Assembly (NCBI RefSeq): GCF_000718305.1
Contig: NZ_JOFQ01000006.1
Span: forward strand, 186,001 to 250,000
Reading direction: 5' to 3'
Source of the DNA: Streptomyces niger
Lineage (GTDB): Bacteria; Actinomycetota; Actinomycetes; Streptomycetales; Streptomycetaceae
Length of the DNA stretch: 64,000 bases
Shown: piece by piece, positions 7,915-15,841 of the stretch
Layout: each line of letters starts with the position of its first letter
How positions within the stretch are numbered: position 1 is the first letter of the stretch
Position numbers and translations under genes: made by a program
Notes under the pieces: model-generated
Told to the model about the DNA's origin: nothing
Seen by the model: the letters and a program-made list of their open reading frames with translations, nothing else
Database searches by the model: none

Positions 7915-8802
7915 GTGTCTCTGATGATGAAAGTGGTGGTGCAGGCCCTGCGGCTGCGGCCGAAGCCTCTCGCCTCGGCCGGTGAGATCGCTGCGGAGGT
8001 CGACCGTGACCGCCCCAACGCCGAGGTGCCGCGCACCCTCCTCAGGGCGTACGACATCTGCCGGAGCAGCGTCGAGGGTATGCCGGTCATCACGCTCACC
8101 CCGAAGGGTGTTCCCCCCGTGGGGGAGCTGCTCTACACGCACGGCGGCGCGTACGTGCACCCGCTGGTCACACCGCACTGGCACATCATCGGGCGCCTGG
8201 GGCTGGCCACCCCGCTGCGCGTGACCGTCCCTCTGTACGCGCTCGCACCCGAACATACCGGCGACGACACCTACCCCAAACTCCACAGGCTTTACGACAG
8301 CCTGACCGAATCCGGACTGCCGGTGATCGCCGCGGGCGATTCAGCGGGTGGCTCCCTCGCCATGGCGCTCACCCTCCGCGCCCGGGACGAACACCGTCCC
8401 CTTCCCGCAGCGGTCCTACTGTTCTCGCCCTGCGCAGACGCGACTCTGGCCAACCCCGACATCCCGGTCATCGAGCCGCGAGACCCCATGGTCGGCCGCG
8501 ACGGGGCGCTATGGGCCATGCGCCGCTGGGCGGGGGACCGCCCCCTGCAGCACCCCTGGCTCAGCCCGGTCAACGACAGCTTGCAGGCACTGCCCCGGAT
8601 CTGCGTCTTCCACGGCGAACGCGACATTCTGTGTCCCGACGCCAAGAAGATGGTCGCCAAGGCCAAGGCCGCCGGCACCGACGCCGAGATCCACCTCTAC
8701 CCCGACGCCTTCCACGTCTTCGTCGGCCTCCCGCAGCTCCCCGAATCGCGGGCAGCCCTCGCCCACGCCAGGGGGATCATCGAAACCGTCACCGCGATCT
8801 GA
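7915..8802 (+). CDS. Alpha/beta hydrolase, hormone-sensitive-lipase-like esterase
   Basis: A 295-residue esterase of the HSL family: oxyanion motif HGGAYVH, nucleophile elbow GDSAGGS, and a C-terminal acid/histidine pair (GERDILCPDA, DAFHVF). Likely hydrolyses short acyl esters in the cytoplasm; no signal peptide. GTG 7915 is preceded by GAGGAGG. The N-terminal 25 residues closely match the short ORF at 9587, which shows a duplicated esterase on the other side of the TetR gene at 8896. The TetR product may control both. Confidence 0.9.
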   Translation: MSLMMKVVVQALRLRPKPLASAGEIAAEVDRDRPNAEVPRTLLRAYDICRSSVEGMPVITLTPKGVPPVGELLYTHGGAYVHPLVTPHWHIIGRLGLATPLRVTVPLYALAPEHTGDDTYPKLHRLYDSLTESGLPVIAAGDSAGGSLAMALTLRARDEHRPLPAAVLLFSPCADATLANPDIPVIEPRDPMVGRDGALWAMRRWAGDRPLQHPWLSPVNDSLQALPRICVFHGERDILCPDAKKMVAKAKAAGTDAEIHLYPDAFHVFVGLPQLPESRAALAHARGIIETVTAI

Positions 8803-8895
8803 CCCCACCACGGGGCGAACGTCGCCCGGGCTGCACTACCAGCCCACAGGTCCTAGCCTCGGAAACTGGCCGCCAGCAGCGCATATCCTGATCGG

Positions 8896-9537
8896 ATGAA
8901 GAATCAACCGGGGCCCATACCCATGACTCAACGTCCCGTCCGGCGGCGTAGCAGCACCCGGGCATCCCTGATTGACGCAGCCGAGGCGATCTTCGAGGAG
9001 ACCGGCTCCACCGCGGTCAGCGTAGAGACCATCGTGAGCCGCGCCGGGTTCACCCGTGGAGCGTTCTACTCGAACTTTCGTACAGTCGACGAGCTGTTCT
9101 TCGCCGTGTATGAGCAGCAAGCCGAGCAGGTCTTCGGGATCCTCACGCAGACGCTGCAAGACACCCTCACGATGGCCCACTCCTCGGTCGACGCCGTCGT
9201 GCAGGGCGTCGTCCAAGGGCTTTCCCCCGAAGAGAAGTGGTACGCCATCCGGTCGGTCCTGCTCACCAGGGCCCGACACGACCCGGATGTCAACGCCTTG
9301 CTGCGTGCACACACGGACCGCTTCCACGCCACCCTGCAACCCCTGCTCATAGACGCGCTCCGCAGCGTCCACCTCACTCCGACTGTGGACGAAGCGCTCT
9401 TCACCCGCGCCGTCGTCGCCGCCCACGTGGGCGCGGTGAGCCAGAGCATGCTCCTCGAAGCTACCGACGCCGTGCGCGTTGCTGCGGTCAAAGGATGCAT
9501 TCTCGGCCTCACCACCGCGCTCACCGAACCCAGCTGA
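8896..9537 (+). CDS. TetR family transcriptional regulator
   Basis: 213 residues with an N-terminal HTH (SLIDAAEAIFEETG, then SVETIVSRAGFTRGAFYSNF) and a helical C-terminal domain. The start is uncertain: ATG 8896 has no clear ribosome site, while ATG 8923 begins MTQRP nearer the HTH. Located between a full esterase and a truncated copy of it, so a role in esterase control is likely but not proven. Confidence 0.85.
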   Translation: MKNQPGPIPMTQRPVRRRSSTRASLIDAAEAIFEETGSTAVSVETIVSRAGFTRGAFYSNFRTVDELFFAVYEQQAEQVFGILTQTLQDTLTMAHSSVDAVVQGVVQGLSPEEKWYAIRSVLLTRARHDPDVNALLRAHTDRFHATLQPLLIDALRSVHLTPTVDEALFTRAVVAAHVGAVSQSMLLEATDAVRVAAVKGCILGLTTALTEPS

Positions 9538-9586
9538 GCGACGTCACAGGCGCGAACAGCACTTGGGGCCACGAAAGGAACCCGCG

Positions 9587-9715
9587 GTGTCCGCAGCGAT
9601 GAAGCTGCTCGTCCAGGCGCTCCGCGTGCGCCCGAAGCCCCTCCGTTCAGCCGCCGCGACCGCCGCCGCCCTCGCCCACGCCAACCAGCTCGTCTCCACC
9701 AACGTCGACAACTGA
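9587..9715 (+). pseudogene. Truncated esterase paralogue (N-terminal 42 codons)
   Basis: From GTG 9587 the product begins MSAAMKLLVQALRVRPKPL, aligned with MSLMMKVVVQALRLRPKPL of the esterase at 7915, then similarity fades and the frame stops. An AAAGGA ribosome site remains. It is the start of a second esterase gene cut off by the IS5-like element that follows. Confidence 0.75.
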
Positions 9716-10456
9716 TCGACCTTCCCACCGCCTGCCGTGATCGGTGTGAGGATGCGTCCGTTCGGGAGGGTGTGGGCACTCGACCGTGGATCGTGAACGA
9801 TGAGTTGTGGACGATGAGTTGTGGGCGCTGATCGAGCCGTTGCTGCCTCCGGTGGCAGGAGGCAGGCGTCTTCGACCGGCTGCACCGCATCCTGCTCGCC
9901 GAGCGGAACGCGGCCGGCGAACTCGACTGGTCACGTGCGTGCGTAGATGGTTCCCACATCCGCGCGAAAAAAGGGGCGCCGACACCGGTCCGTCGCCGGT
10001 CGACCGACGAAAAACGGGCAGTGAACACCACCTGATCTGCGACGGTCGCGGCACCCCACTCAAGGTCATCACCACCGCGGCCAACGTCAACGATGTCACC
10101 CAAACCCTCGTCCTGGTCGACGGCATCCCGCCCGTCGCAGGTCGCCCCGGCCGGCCCCGCCGCAGACCTGAAACCCTGCTCGGCGACAAGGACTACGACT
10201 CCAACGCCCACCACGACGAGCTGCGTCGCCGGCGGATCCAGCCCGTCATCTCCCGCAAGGGGGCACCGGACATCAAAGGCATGGGCAAGCTCCGCTACGT
10301 CGTCGAGCAGACCTTCGCCCTGCTCCACCACTTCAAACGACTCGCCGTCCGCTGGGAACGCCGAACCGAACTCCACGATGCCTTTGTCTCCCTCGCCTGC
10401 AGCCTGATCTGCTGGAGGCGTCACAAGAAGTCCCGAACATGATCGCGTTACGAGCT
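9687..10456 (+). mobile_element. Degenerate IS5-family insertion sequence
   Basis: Holds a broken IS5-type transposase (9807-10442). The borders are tentative: a short matching pair AGCTCGT (9687-9693) and ACGAGCT (10450-10456) flanks it in inverted orientation, but no full terminal repeat or target duplication was made out. It interrupts an esterase paralogue on its left. Confidence 0.55.
9807..10442 (+). pseudogene. IS5-family transposase, internally deleted and frameshifted
   Basis: The start DELWALIEPLLPP is the usual IS5 N-terminus. At about 9856 it jumps to sequence that in another frame reads QEAGVFDRLHRILLAE, so about 50 codons are missing. A second frame change lies at the A6G4 run at 9966-9975, after which the catalytic part continues normally: GADTGPSPVDRRKTG, LGDKDYDS, YVVEQTFALLHHFKRL. 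The A6G stretch may be the programmed frameshift site known in many IS5 elements, but the internal deletion alone should inactivate it. Confidence 0.8.
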
Positions 10457-10566
10457 CATACGGCTCTCGCCCGTGCGCGGAATTTTCGTACGGAAAGGAG
10501 AATGAGCGCGGAGTCGGCTGGTACCCGTACGTCGTCACGGCATCTGCCAAGGAGCGAGGACAGAAG

Positions 10567-11130
10567 ATGGGACACGGCGGAAACGTCATCGATGAGCTCA
10601 CCACCGACCACCGGGAGGTCGAGGAGATCTTCTCCCGGATCGAGGCACTGCCTGTCGGTGACCCGCAGCGCAAGGAACTGGCGGACCAGGCCACCATCGA
10701 ATTGGTACGCCACTCCATCGCCGAGGAGATGCACCTCTACCCCATGGCGCGCCGCTGCCTCGCGAACGGCGACAGCGTCGCCGACAAGGAGCTGGAGGAC
10801 CATTCGGCGGCCGAGCACATCATGAAGCAGCTGGAAAGCTGCCAGGCCGACGAACCGGCATTCGACCGGCTCATCAGCTTCCTCATGAGCGAGATCCGCA
10901 ACCACGTCGAGGACGAGGAGAACAATCTCTTCCCCCGGCTGCGGCAGGCCGCCAGCGCGGCGGAACTCGACGAGATGGGGGAAAAGATCCGCCGGGCGAA
11001 GAAGACCGCGCCGACCCGCCCGCACCCCGCGACGCCCTCCACTCCCCCGGTCAACAAGATTCTGGCCCCCGGGACGGGCCTGGTCGACCGAGCTCGCGAC
11101 GCCCTCTCCGGCCGCGGAAAGAGCCACTGA
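10567..11130 (+). CDS. Hemerythrin HHE cation-binding domain protein
   Basis: 187 residues. Two HHE repeats supply iron ligands: LTTDHREVEEIF, VRHSIAEEMHLYP, DHSAAEHIMKQLE and NHVEDEENNLFPRL. These diiron proteins bind oxygen or nitric oxide or sense redox state. The C-terminal 50 residues are a Pro/Thr-rich tail ending DRARDALSGRG. In Streptomyces such genes often belong to stress regulons; no promoter was identified with confidence. A small acidic ORF follows at 11302. Confidence 0.92.
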   Translation: MGHGGNVIDELTTDHREVEEIFSRIEALPVGDPQRKELADQATIELVRHSIAEEMHLYPMARRCLANGDSVADKELEDHSAAEHIMKQLESCQADEPAFDRLISFLMSEIRNHVEDEENNLFPRLRQAASAAELDEMGEKIRRAKKTAPTRPHPATPSTPPVNKILAPGTGLVDRARDALSGRGKSH

Positions 11131-11301
11131 GAGGCAGGGTAAGCACTCTCCGTGCAAGATGAATCACGGGATGCGTCCGGCGTGCTCGGGAATTGAGCAG
11201 CCGAGCGTGGTGAGAACGAAGAGAGTGCCGAAAACATCAAAAGCGGCGAGAGCGTCAAGAGCATCGCGAGCGTCGAGAAGAACACGGAAGGAGTAGCGGT
11301 C

Positions 11302-11475
11302 ATGACCACTCCCGAGGAAAACGCGGAGAAGAGCAGGAAGACCGACGACACCGTCCTGCACCCCGACAGGGTCCAAGCCGAGCGTCAGGAAAGGCAGCGT
11401 CGCGAAGACCCGGACGCCACGCGGGAGAAGCTGGCGGAGGCGGATGCCAATACTTGGGATGAGCAGGAGGAGTGA
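11302..11475 (+). CDS. 57-residue charged protein
   Basis: ATG 11302 follows GGAAGGAG at a good distance. The product (MTTPEENAEKSRKTDDTVLH..., ending DANTWDEQEE) is very acidic and highly charged, with no membrane segment. Its stop lies within a 9-bp repeat tract. Codon use is normal for the genus. Function unknown; downstream of the hemerythrin gene and possibly part of the same stress-linked set. Confidence 0.6.
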   Translation: MTTPEENAEKSRKTDDTVLHPDRVQAERQERQRREDPDATREKLAEADANTWDEQEE

Positions 11476-11509
11476 CAGGAGCGACAGGAGCGACAGGAGC
11501 GACAGGAGT
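11474..11509. repeat. 9-bp tandem repeat, four copies
   Basis: GACAGGAGC repeated four times starting inside the stop codon of the 57-residue ORF. Confidence 0.85.
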
Positions 11510-11600
11510 CACCACATGTAGGCCGTCGCGCCGGGTGGCGAAGGCCACGTCCTCCCCGTGACCCGGGTCATTTTCCGGGGAAGGTCGGCGAGATAGCGTT

Positions 11601-12257
11601 TTGGGTGTCCTGTCCCCACTGCACTCGGACGGCTCAGTAGTGCCCGCAGATCTCTCTCCGCTGATAGCGGCGACGGCCCAGTGGCTGATACGCGCGTACC
11701 CGTCGGGCGATGGCCCCCTGAGTTCCGCTCTGGCGGAGGCCCAGGCGCGGCAGGCCGTCACGGTCGCGGCCTGGCTTCGGTATCCGACGCCGATGGACAT
11801 CGAGCTGGTGAACGTGACGGGGCCGGGCGGCTCTGCACGGCTCGACTGGCTCGCCGGCGCCGCAGCCCCCGGCCCGTACGGCACGGACGATGCCTGGCGC
11901 ACCTGGGTGGACGAGGTGGTCGCGAGCTGGGCGGCCTGCCTGCTCAGCGCCCCGGAACTGGCCACGACCGCGGTGGCTTCCCTTGCTGACTCCTGGCATC
12001 TGCACGGTACGCCGGTCGAGTTCCGGCGTCTGACGGAGCCCGACGAGAACGACCGGCGAGCCGCCGCGCTGCTGCGCCACCCCGACCTGCATGCCTCAGT
12101 GGCGGAGTTGCACTGCCGCCAACTCCTCGATCACCTGGAGCTGGACCCGGCACTGGGACAGGAGCAGGAACAGGGGCAGGAACCGAAACGGGCAGAACAG
12201 GGACGGGAACAGGCGCGAGGGCAGCTGATCCAGGGATCGGAACCGCCCAGCGGCTGA
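11601..12257 (+). CDS. Hypothetical protein with charged repeat tail
   Basis: Up to 218 residues from TTG 11601; GTG 11640 is an alternative start. The body is mixed alpha-helical (LIAATAQWLIRAYPSGDG, WRTWVDEVVASWAACLLSAPE). The last 40 residues are Gln/Glu-rich (EQEQGQEPKRAEQGREQARG), encoded by a low-complexity tract. No family recognised. It is followed after 40 bp by the coiled-coil gene and probably shares its transcript. Confidence 0.65.
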   Translation: MGVLSPLHSDGSVVPADLSPLIAATAQWLIRAYPSGDGPLSSALAEAQARQAVTVAAWLRYPTPMDIELVNVTGPGGSARLDWLAGAAAPGPYGTDDAWRTWVDEVVASWAACLLSAPELATTAVASLADSWHLHGTPVEFRRLTEPDENDRRAAALLRHPDLHASVAELHCRQLLDHLELDPALGQEQEQGQEPKRAEQGREQARGQLIQGSEPPSG

Positions 12258-12297
12258 CGGGCGGCCGCACGCCGAGGAGGATGCGGAGGAGGAGCCG

Positions 12298-13416
12298 GTG
12301 GCGAAACCGGTGGCGAAACCGGTGGAGCTGGACGCTGTGGCCGACGAGCTGTACGCGCTGCCACCGGAGGAATTCACTGCTGCCCGCAACGAGCGCGCCC
12401 GGGCCGCCCGGCAGTCCGGTGACCGCCGGCTCGCCGACGACATCCGCCGGCTGCGGCGGCCGACCCTCGCGGCCTGGGCCTCGAACCTGCTCGTCCGCAA
12501 TCAGCCGGACGAGGTGGCGCCGCTACTGCAGCTCGGCGAGGAACTGCGTCGGGCCCACCGGGACCTGGCCGGCAAACAGTTGCGGGAGTTGTCCGCGCGG
12601 CAGCGGGAGCTGGTCTCCGCGCTCGCCCGGCAGGCGCGGCAGCTGGTCGAGCGTACGGGACAGCGTCTCGGCGAGGCGCCCCAGCGCGAGGTCGAAGGGA
12701 CCCTGCACGCGGCGCTGTCCGATGCCGAGGCCGCGCAGCAGTGGGCTGCGGGACGGCTCACCCGGTCGCTACCCCCGCCGACCGGCTTCCCCCTCGTCAG
12801 CGACACCTCGCCGACCAAGCCCACGGCTCCGGCGAAGGACACGGCTCCGGCCAAGCCCACGGCTCCGGCCGAGAACACACCTCCGGGCAAGGACACGACC
12901 TCGGCCAAGCGCACGACTTCGACCAAGTCCACGCCTCCGGGCAAACGCACCAAGCAGACCCGCAAAACCGCTGAGCAATCCGCCGGGAAGCAGACCCGCA
13001 AAACCGCTGAGCAGTCCGCTGAGCAATCCGCTGAGCGGTCCACCGGCAACACGGTCGCGGACCTCGACGCCGCGCGTGCACGGCGCAAGCGTAAGGAAGA
13101 CGTGCGGCGCGCCCGGAAGGAAGCGGAGGACGCCGGGCGCGAAGCACACACGCAGGAGTCGGAGCTCTCAGCGGCGCAGGACGCGTTGGAGGCTGCCGAG
13201 GAGCGGCAGCAGCGGGCCGAGCGGCGGATCGCGGAATTGCGGCAGCAGATCGACGAGACGGTGCGGGAGGAGAAGGAAGCCCGCGCCGCACGCAAGGAGG
13301 CCGAACAGCGGCTACGCAAGGCCGACCGCGCGGCCCGCGCGGCGCGGCGTACCGCCGAGGACGCCGCGACCCGCGCCGACCGGTTGGCCGACGAGGCTAC
13401 GGGTTCCGGACGCTGA
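12298..13416 (+). CDS. Coiled-coil protein with Lys/Pro/Thr repeats
   Basis: 372 residues, no membrane segment. The first 150 residues are helical with a conserved-looking start (LYALPPEEFTAARNERARAA and RPTLAAWASNLLVR). Residues 165-215 form a KPTAPAKD/TTSAKRTT-type low-complexity linker, then KQTRKTAEQSA repeats, then a long Glu/Arg/Ala coiled coil to the end. Such proteins occur widely in actinomycetes without known function; the linker plus coil suggests a structural or nucleoid-associated role, which is inference only. GTG 12298 has GAGGAGGAG upstream. Confidence 0.75.
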   Translation: MAKPVAKPVELDAVADELYALPPEEFTAARNERARAARQSGDRRLADDIRRLRRPTLAAWASNLLVRNQPDEVAPLLQLGEELRRAHRDLAGKQLRELSARQRELVSALARQARQLVERTGQRLGEAPQREVEGTLHAALSDAEAAQQWAAGRLTRSLPPPTGFPLVSDTSPTKPTAPAKDTAPAKPTAPAENTPPGKDTTSAKRTTSTKSTPPGKRTKQTRKTAEQSAGKQTRKTAEQSAEQSAERSTGNTVADLDAARARRKRKEDVRRARKEAEDAGREAHTQESELSAAQDALEAAEERQQRAERRIAELRQQIDETVREEKEARAARKEAEQRLRKADRAARAARRTAEDAATRADRLADEATGSGR

Positions 13417-13792
13417 CGCCCCGCGTCGCCAGTCGACCAGTTCGCCGTCGCGGGCCACGACGCGGCCGCCGTGTGCCACCATGTCCCGCCGCGGTGTGTC
13501 CACGACGGTCTGAGGCAGGCATTCGCCGCGGGAGCAGCAGCAGTACCGGGGTGAGCGCCGCGGACACCGCCGCGAGCCGACCCTGCCAGGTCGTCCCCGC
13601 CGACGTGCCGTATCGGCGCGCGGCACGGCGCAGCGCGGTGTACAGCAGCAGGGCGCCGAGGGCGCAGGCGACGCCCGCCCACGAGGTGAGGTACATCCGC
13701 GTGGACGGGCCCAGGTACCGGCAGTTCTGGAACGTGTCGGAGTCGAAGGCCAGACGTGCGGCCAGCAACCCCACCGAGGCGGCCGCGAGCAC
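13397..13792 (-). CDS. Small membrane protein, probably frameshifted
   Basis: From GTG 13792 the product has helices VLAAASVGLLAARLAF, the segment NCRYLGPSTRMYLTSWAG and ACALGALLLYTALRRAARR, and a third helix near SAALTPVLLLL. After that the sensible protein continues in another frame (DMVAHGGRVVARDGELVDW), and a plausible N-terminus (ATG 13887) is in that same other frame. Two compensating shifts, at about 13825 and 13535, would explain this; alternatively the short ORF is the real gene. It overlaps the end of the convergent coiled-coil gene by 20 bp. Confidence 0.4.
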   Translation of the reverse strand: MLAAASVGLLAARLAFDSDTFQNCRYLGPSTRMYLTSWAGVACALGALLLYTALRRAARRYGTSAGTTWQGRLAAVSAALTPVLLLLPRRMPASDRRGHTAAGHGGTRRPRRGPRRRTGRLATRGVSVRNP

Positions 13793-13870
13793 CGGTACGA
13801 GGAGCGCGCCCCGACGCCAGGCCGGGAACGCAGCGTGAACGGCAGGGCCGGCAGGGCTGAAAGGGGCGGC

Positions 13871-14026
13871 GGGGACGCGGGAGTCATCGAAGTGCGGGGA
13901 CGCCGGGAGTCATCGGAGTGCGGGGACGCTGGGGATCAACGAAGCACGGGACGCTGGGAAGGCATCGAAATACGGGGACGCTGGCGAGGCATCGAAATAC
14001 GGGGCCGCTGGGAAGGCATCGAAGTG
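13871..14026. repeat. Six imperfect 26-27 bp tandem repeats
   Basis: Copies begin at about 13871, 13896, 13922, 13947, 13974 and 14001 with core GGGGACGCTGGGAAGGCATC followed by GAAATAC. They fill the gap between the lipoprotein gene's 3' end and the small membrane protein. Because 26 is not a multiple of three the array is unlikely to be coding. Confidence 0.85.
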
Positions 14027-14032
14027 CTGGCC

Positions 14033-15466
14033 TCAGTTCTTCGTGGCCAGGACGATCAGACGCATCGTGTCCGTACCGGCGTACGTGGCGAACACCCCCG
14101 CGCCCTTGGTGAGGGCGTTGGGCGTGGTGGTCGCTTCCGGCAGCGGCTCGGCTGCGCCCGTGGCGGCGGAGACGGCGACCGGAGTCCTCGGGGTGTCCTC
14201 GCCGGCCAGGCCGTAGGCGATGCCGTCGTCGCCGACCGACGCGAGGGTGATCTTCTTGGCATCCTCACCCTTGTCGGTGCAGGCGCCCTTACCCGTCTTC
14301 AGGTCGAAGATGTTGCCGCCCTTGACCAGGTAGCGGCCGTTGGGGGAAACCGCCGGCTGCACGTCTGCCGGGTTCTTCGGGCTCGGAACGTCCGCGTCGT
14401 ACTCGGTGTCCTCGGTGTCGCACGGGGCGGTTGCCTGGACCGCACCGGTCGCGAGGTCGTGGACGGCGGAGATGTCGTCCGACGTCGGAACTTCCTTCTT
14501 GGCCCAGTTGGCGATCAGGTGGTCGCCCACCCCGCCGACGATGCGACCGTTCGGCTCGTCCTTGACGACATCGATGACGGGGTCGTACTTGAGCGTGCGG
14601 GCCGCGCCGGGCGGGGTCGCCTTCTCGCTCTGCCAGCCTCCGTCGACGCCGAAGCCGCCTTTCCCCGTGCCGCCTTCGTCGCCGTTCGTCGCCACTCCGC
14701 CCGGGCCCGGGAAGGACATCAGGTAGTCCGGATCGACCGCCTCGCCGTTGAGCGTGACTTTCGCGTTGCTGGTGTCGACGACCTTGCCGTCGGGGGACAC
14801 CACGATGCTGTCACCGCCGTAGGAGGTGACGGCCAGGCCGCCCGGGCCGGCGAAGACGCTGGGGCGGTCGAACTCGCCGTCCGGCGCCTCGGCGATCCCC
14901 GCGCCGGCCGGGGACACGTCCTCGCCCGAGGCGTCGGCCGGGTAGAAGGCCGCGGAGACGACCTCCTTGTACTCGTGGAGCTTGTCCTTGCGTGCCTCGC
15001 CACGCGCCCACACCGCGAAGTACTCACGGTCCTTGCCGGGTATCAGCGCGATCTGCGGGACGGCCAGCTTCCCGGACTGTTCGTCGCTCTGCTCCTCGGT
15101 GAGCTTGGGTCCCTGCCACGGCTTGCTCGCGGACCGGAGCTTGCCGGACGAGGCCTCGCGGACGTTCAGCACGTAGCCCCGCGCGGTCTTGTCGAGGTAC
15201 GCGACCACGCCGCTCTTCCCCGATACCGCGTACGGCAGGGGCTGACCCTGGGGAAGCCAGTCGGCCTCGACCTCCCAGCCCTTGGCGGCGTCGAAGGCGG
15301 CGGGAGCAGTGAGCTTGCTCTGCAACGAGACGTCTCCTCCTGTGCCCACGGAGCCGCCGTGCGCGCCGCCACCGCCGGTCGTGCCACCGGACGAGCTGCA
15401 CCCCGACAGAACCCCCACGAGCGCACCGGCCAGCAGTACGGATGTCGCCGTCTTGCCCATCGTCAT
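14033..15466 (-). CDS. Secreted lipoprotein with beta-propeller-like repeats
   Basis: 477 residues starting with a lipoprotein signal (VLLAGALVGVLSGC, cysteine at residue 23), then a Gly/Ser-rich linker, so it should be anchored on the outer face of the membrane. The rest has recurring short blade-like segments such as DSIVVSPDGKVVD, QPAVSPNGRYLVKGGNIFD and GDDGIAYGLAGEDTP, suggesting a WD40- or PQQ-like propeller. No enzyme motif is visible. No close neighbour suggests a substrate. A near-perfect 18-bp palindrome lies upstream at 15496-15513. Confidence 0.8.
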   Translation of the reverse strand: MTMGKTATSVLLAGALVGVLSGCSSSGGTTGGGGAHGGSVGTGGDVSLQSKLTAPAAFDAAKGWEVEADWLPQGQPLPYAVSGKSGVVAYLDKTARGYVLNVREASSGKLRSASKPWQGPKLTEEQSDEQSGKLAVPQIALIPGKDREYFAVWARGEARKDKLHEYKEVVSAAFYPADASGEDVSPAGAGIAEAPDGEFDRPSVFAGPGGLAVTSYGGDSIVVSPDGKVVDTSNAKVTLNGEAVDPDYLMSFPGPGGVATNGDEGGTGKGGFGVDGGWQSEKATPPGAARTLKYDPVIDVVKDEPNGRIVGGVGDHLIANWAKKEVPTSDDISAVHDLATGAVQATAPCDTEDTEYDADVPSPKNPADVQPAVSPNGRYLVKGGNIFDLKTGKGACTDKGEDAKKITLASVGDDGIAYGLAGEDTPRTPVAVSAATGAAEPLPEATTTPNALTKGAGVFATYAGTDTMRLIVLATKN

Positions 15467-15841
15467 CCTCAGTACCTCTCAGTGCACGGGGCGATGAGGC
15501 GGCATGCCGTCTCCCCCGATGGACGGTCCCTGCAAATGATCAAGCAGAAGGGAGATTAGCAGTGGCGTGCGGCGCAAGTGACCCATTTGTGAAGGGTGGG
15601 CAGCACTGCCGTGCGTACAAGACCGTCGGGGCGCGGGCGCGTCGTGCCACGCCCAGCGCTTCGCCCCGGCGCCTCAGCTGCGTCTGCAGCCCACTGCGAC
15701 AGCCTGCGCTCACAGCAACGAGTCCCCGTCACGAGAACGAACCTCGACAAACCGGCTACACATACCTTGATGCACCGTTCAGTTGACGGATCCTTCCGCC
15801 CCGCACAGCGACAAGGAATCGCGGTGCGCTACCGCTCTTGG
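15467..15841. other. Intergenic region with one palindrome
   Basis: 375 bp without a supported gene. Near its left end a palindrome GAGGCGGCA-TGCCGTCTC (15496-15513, one mismatch) lies 30 bp upstream of the lipoprotein start and may be an operator. Nothing else recognised. Confidence 0.5.

Noticed and set aside
9066..10718. 550-residue minus-strand ORF
   Set aside because: Crosses TetR, IS5 and hemerythrin genes in antisense; no family pattern.
12501..13682. 393-residue minus-strand ORF across the coiled-coil gene
   Set aside because: Arg/Ala/Ser-rich shadow; the plus-strand gene has the better start and codon pattern.
13871..14026. Repeat array as a CRISPR
   Set aside because: Units are contiguous with no unique spacers, and no cas genes are in the window.
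13835..15559. 574-residue plus-strand ORF opposite the lipoprotein gene
   Set aside because: Shadow frame; the minus strand has a lipobox and a consistent protein.
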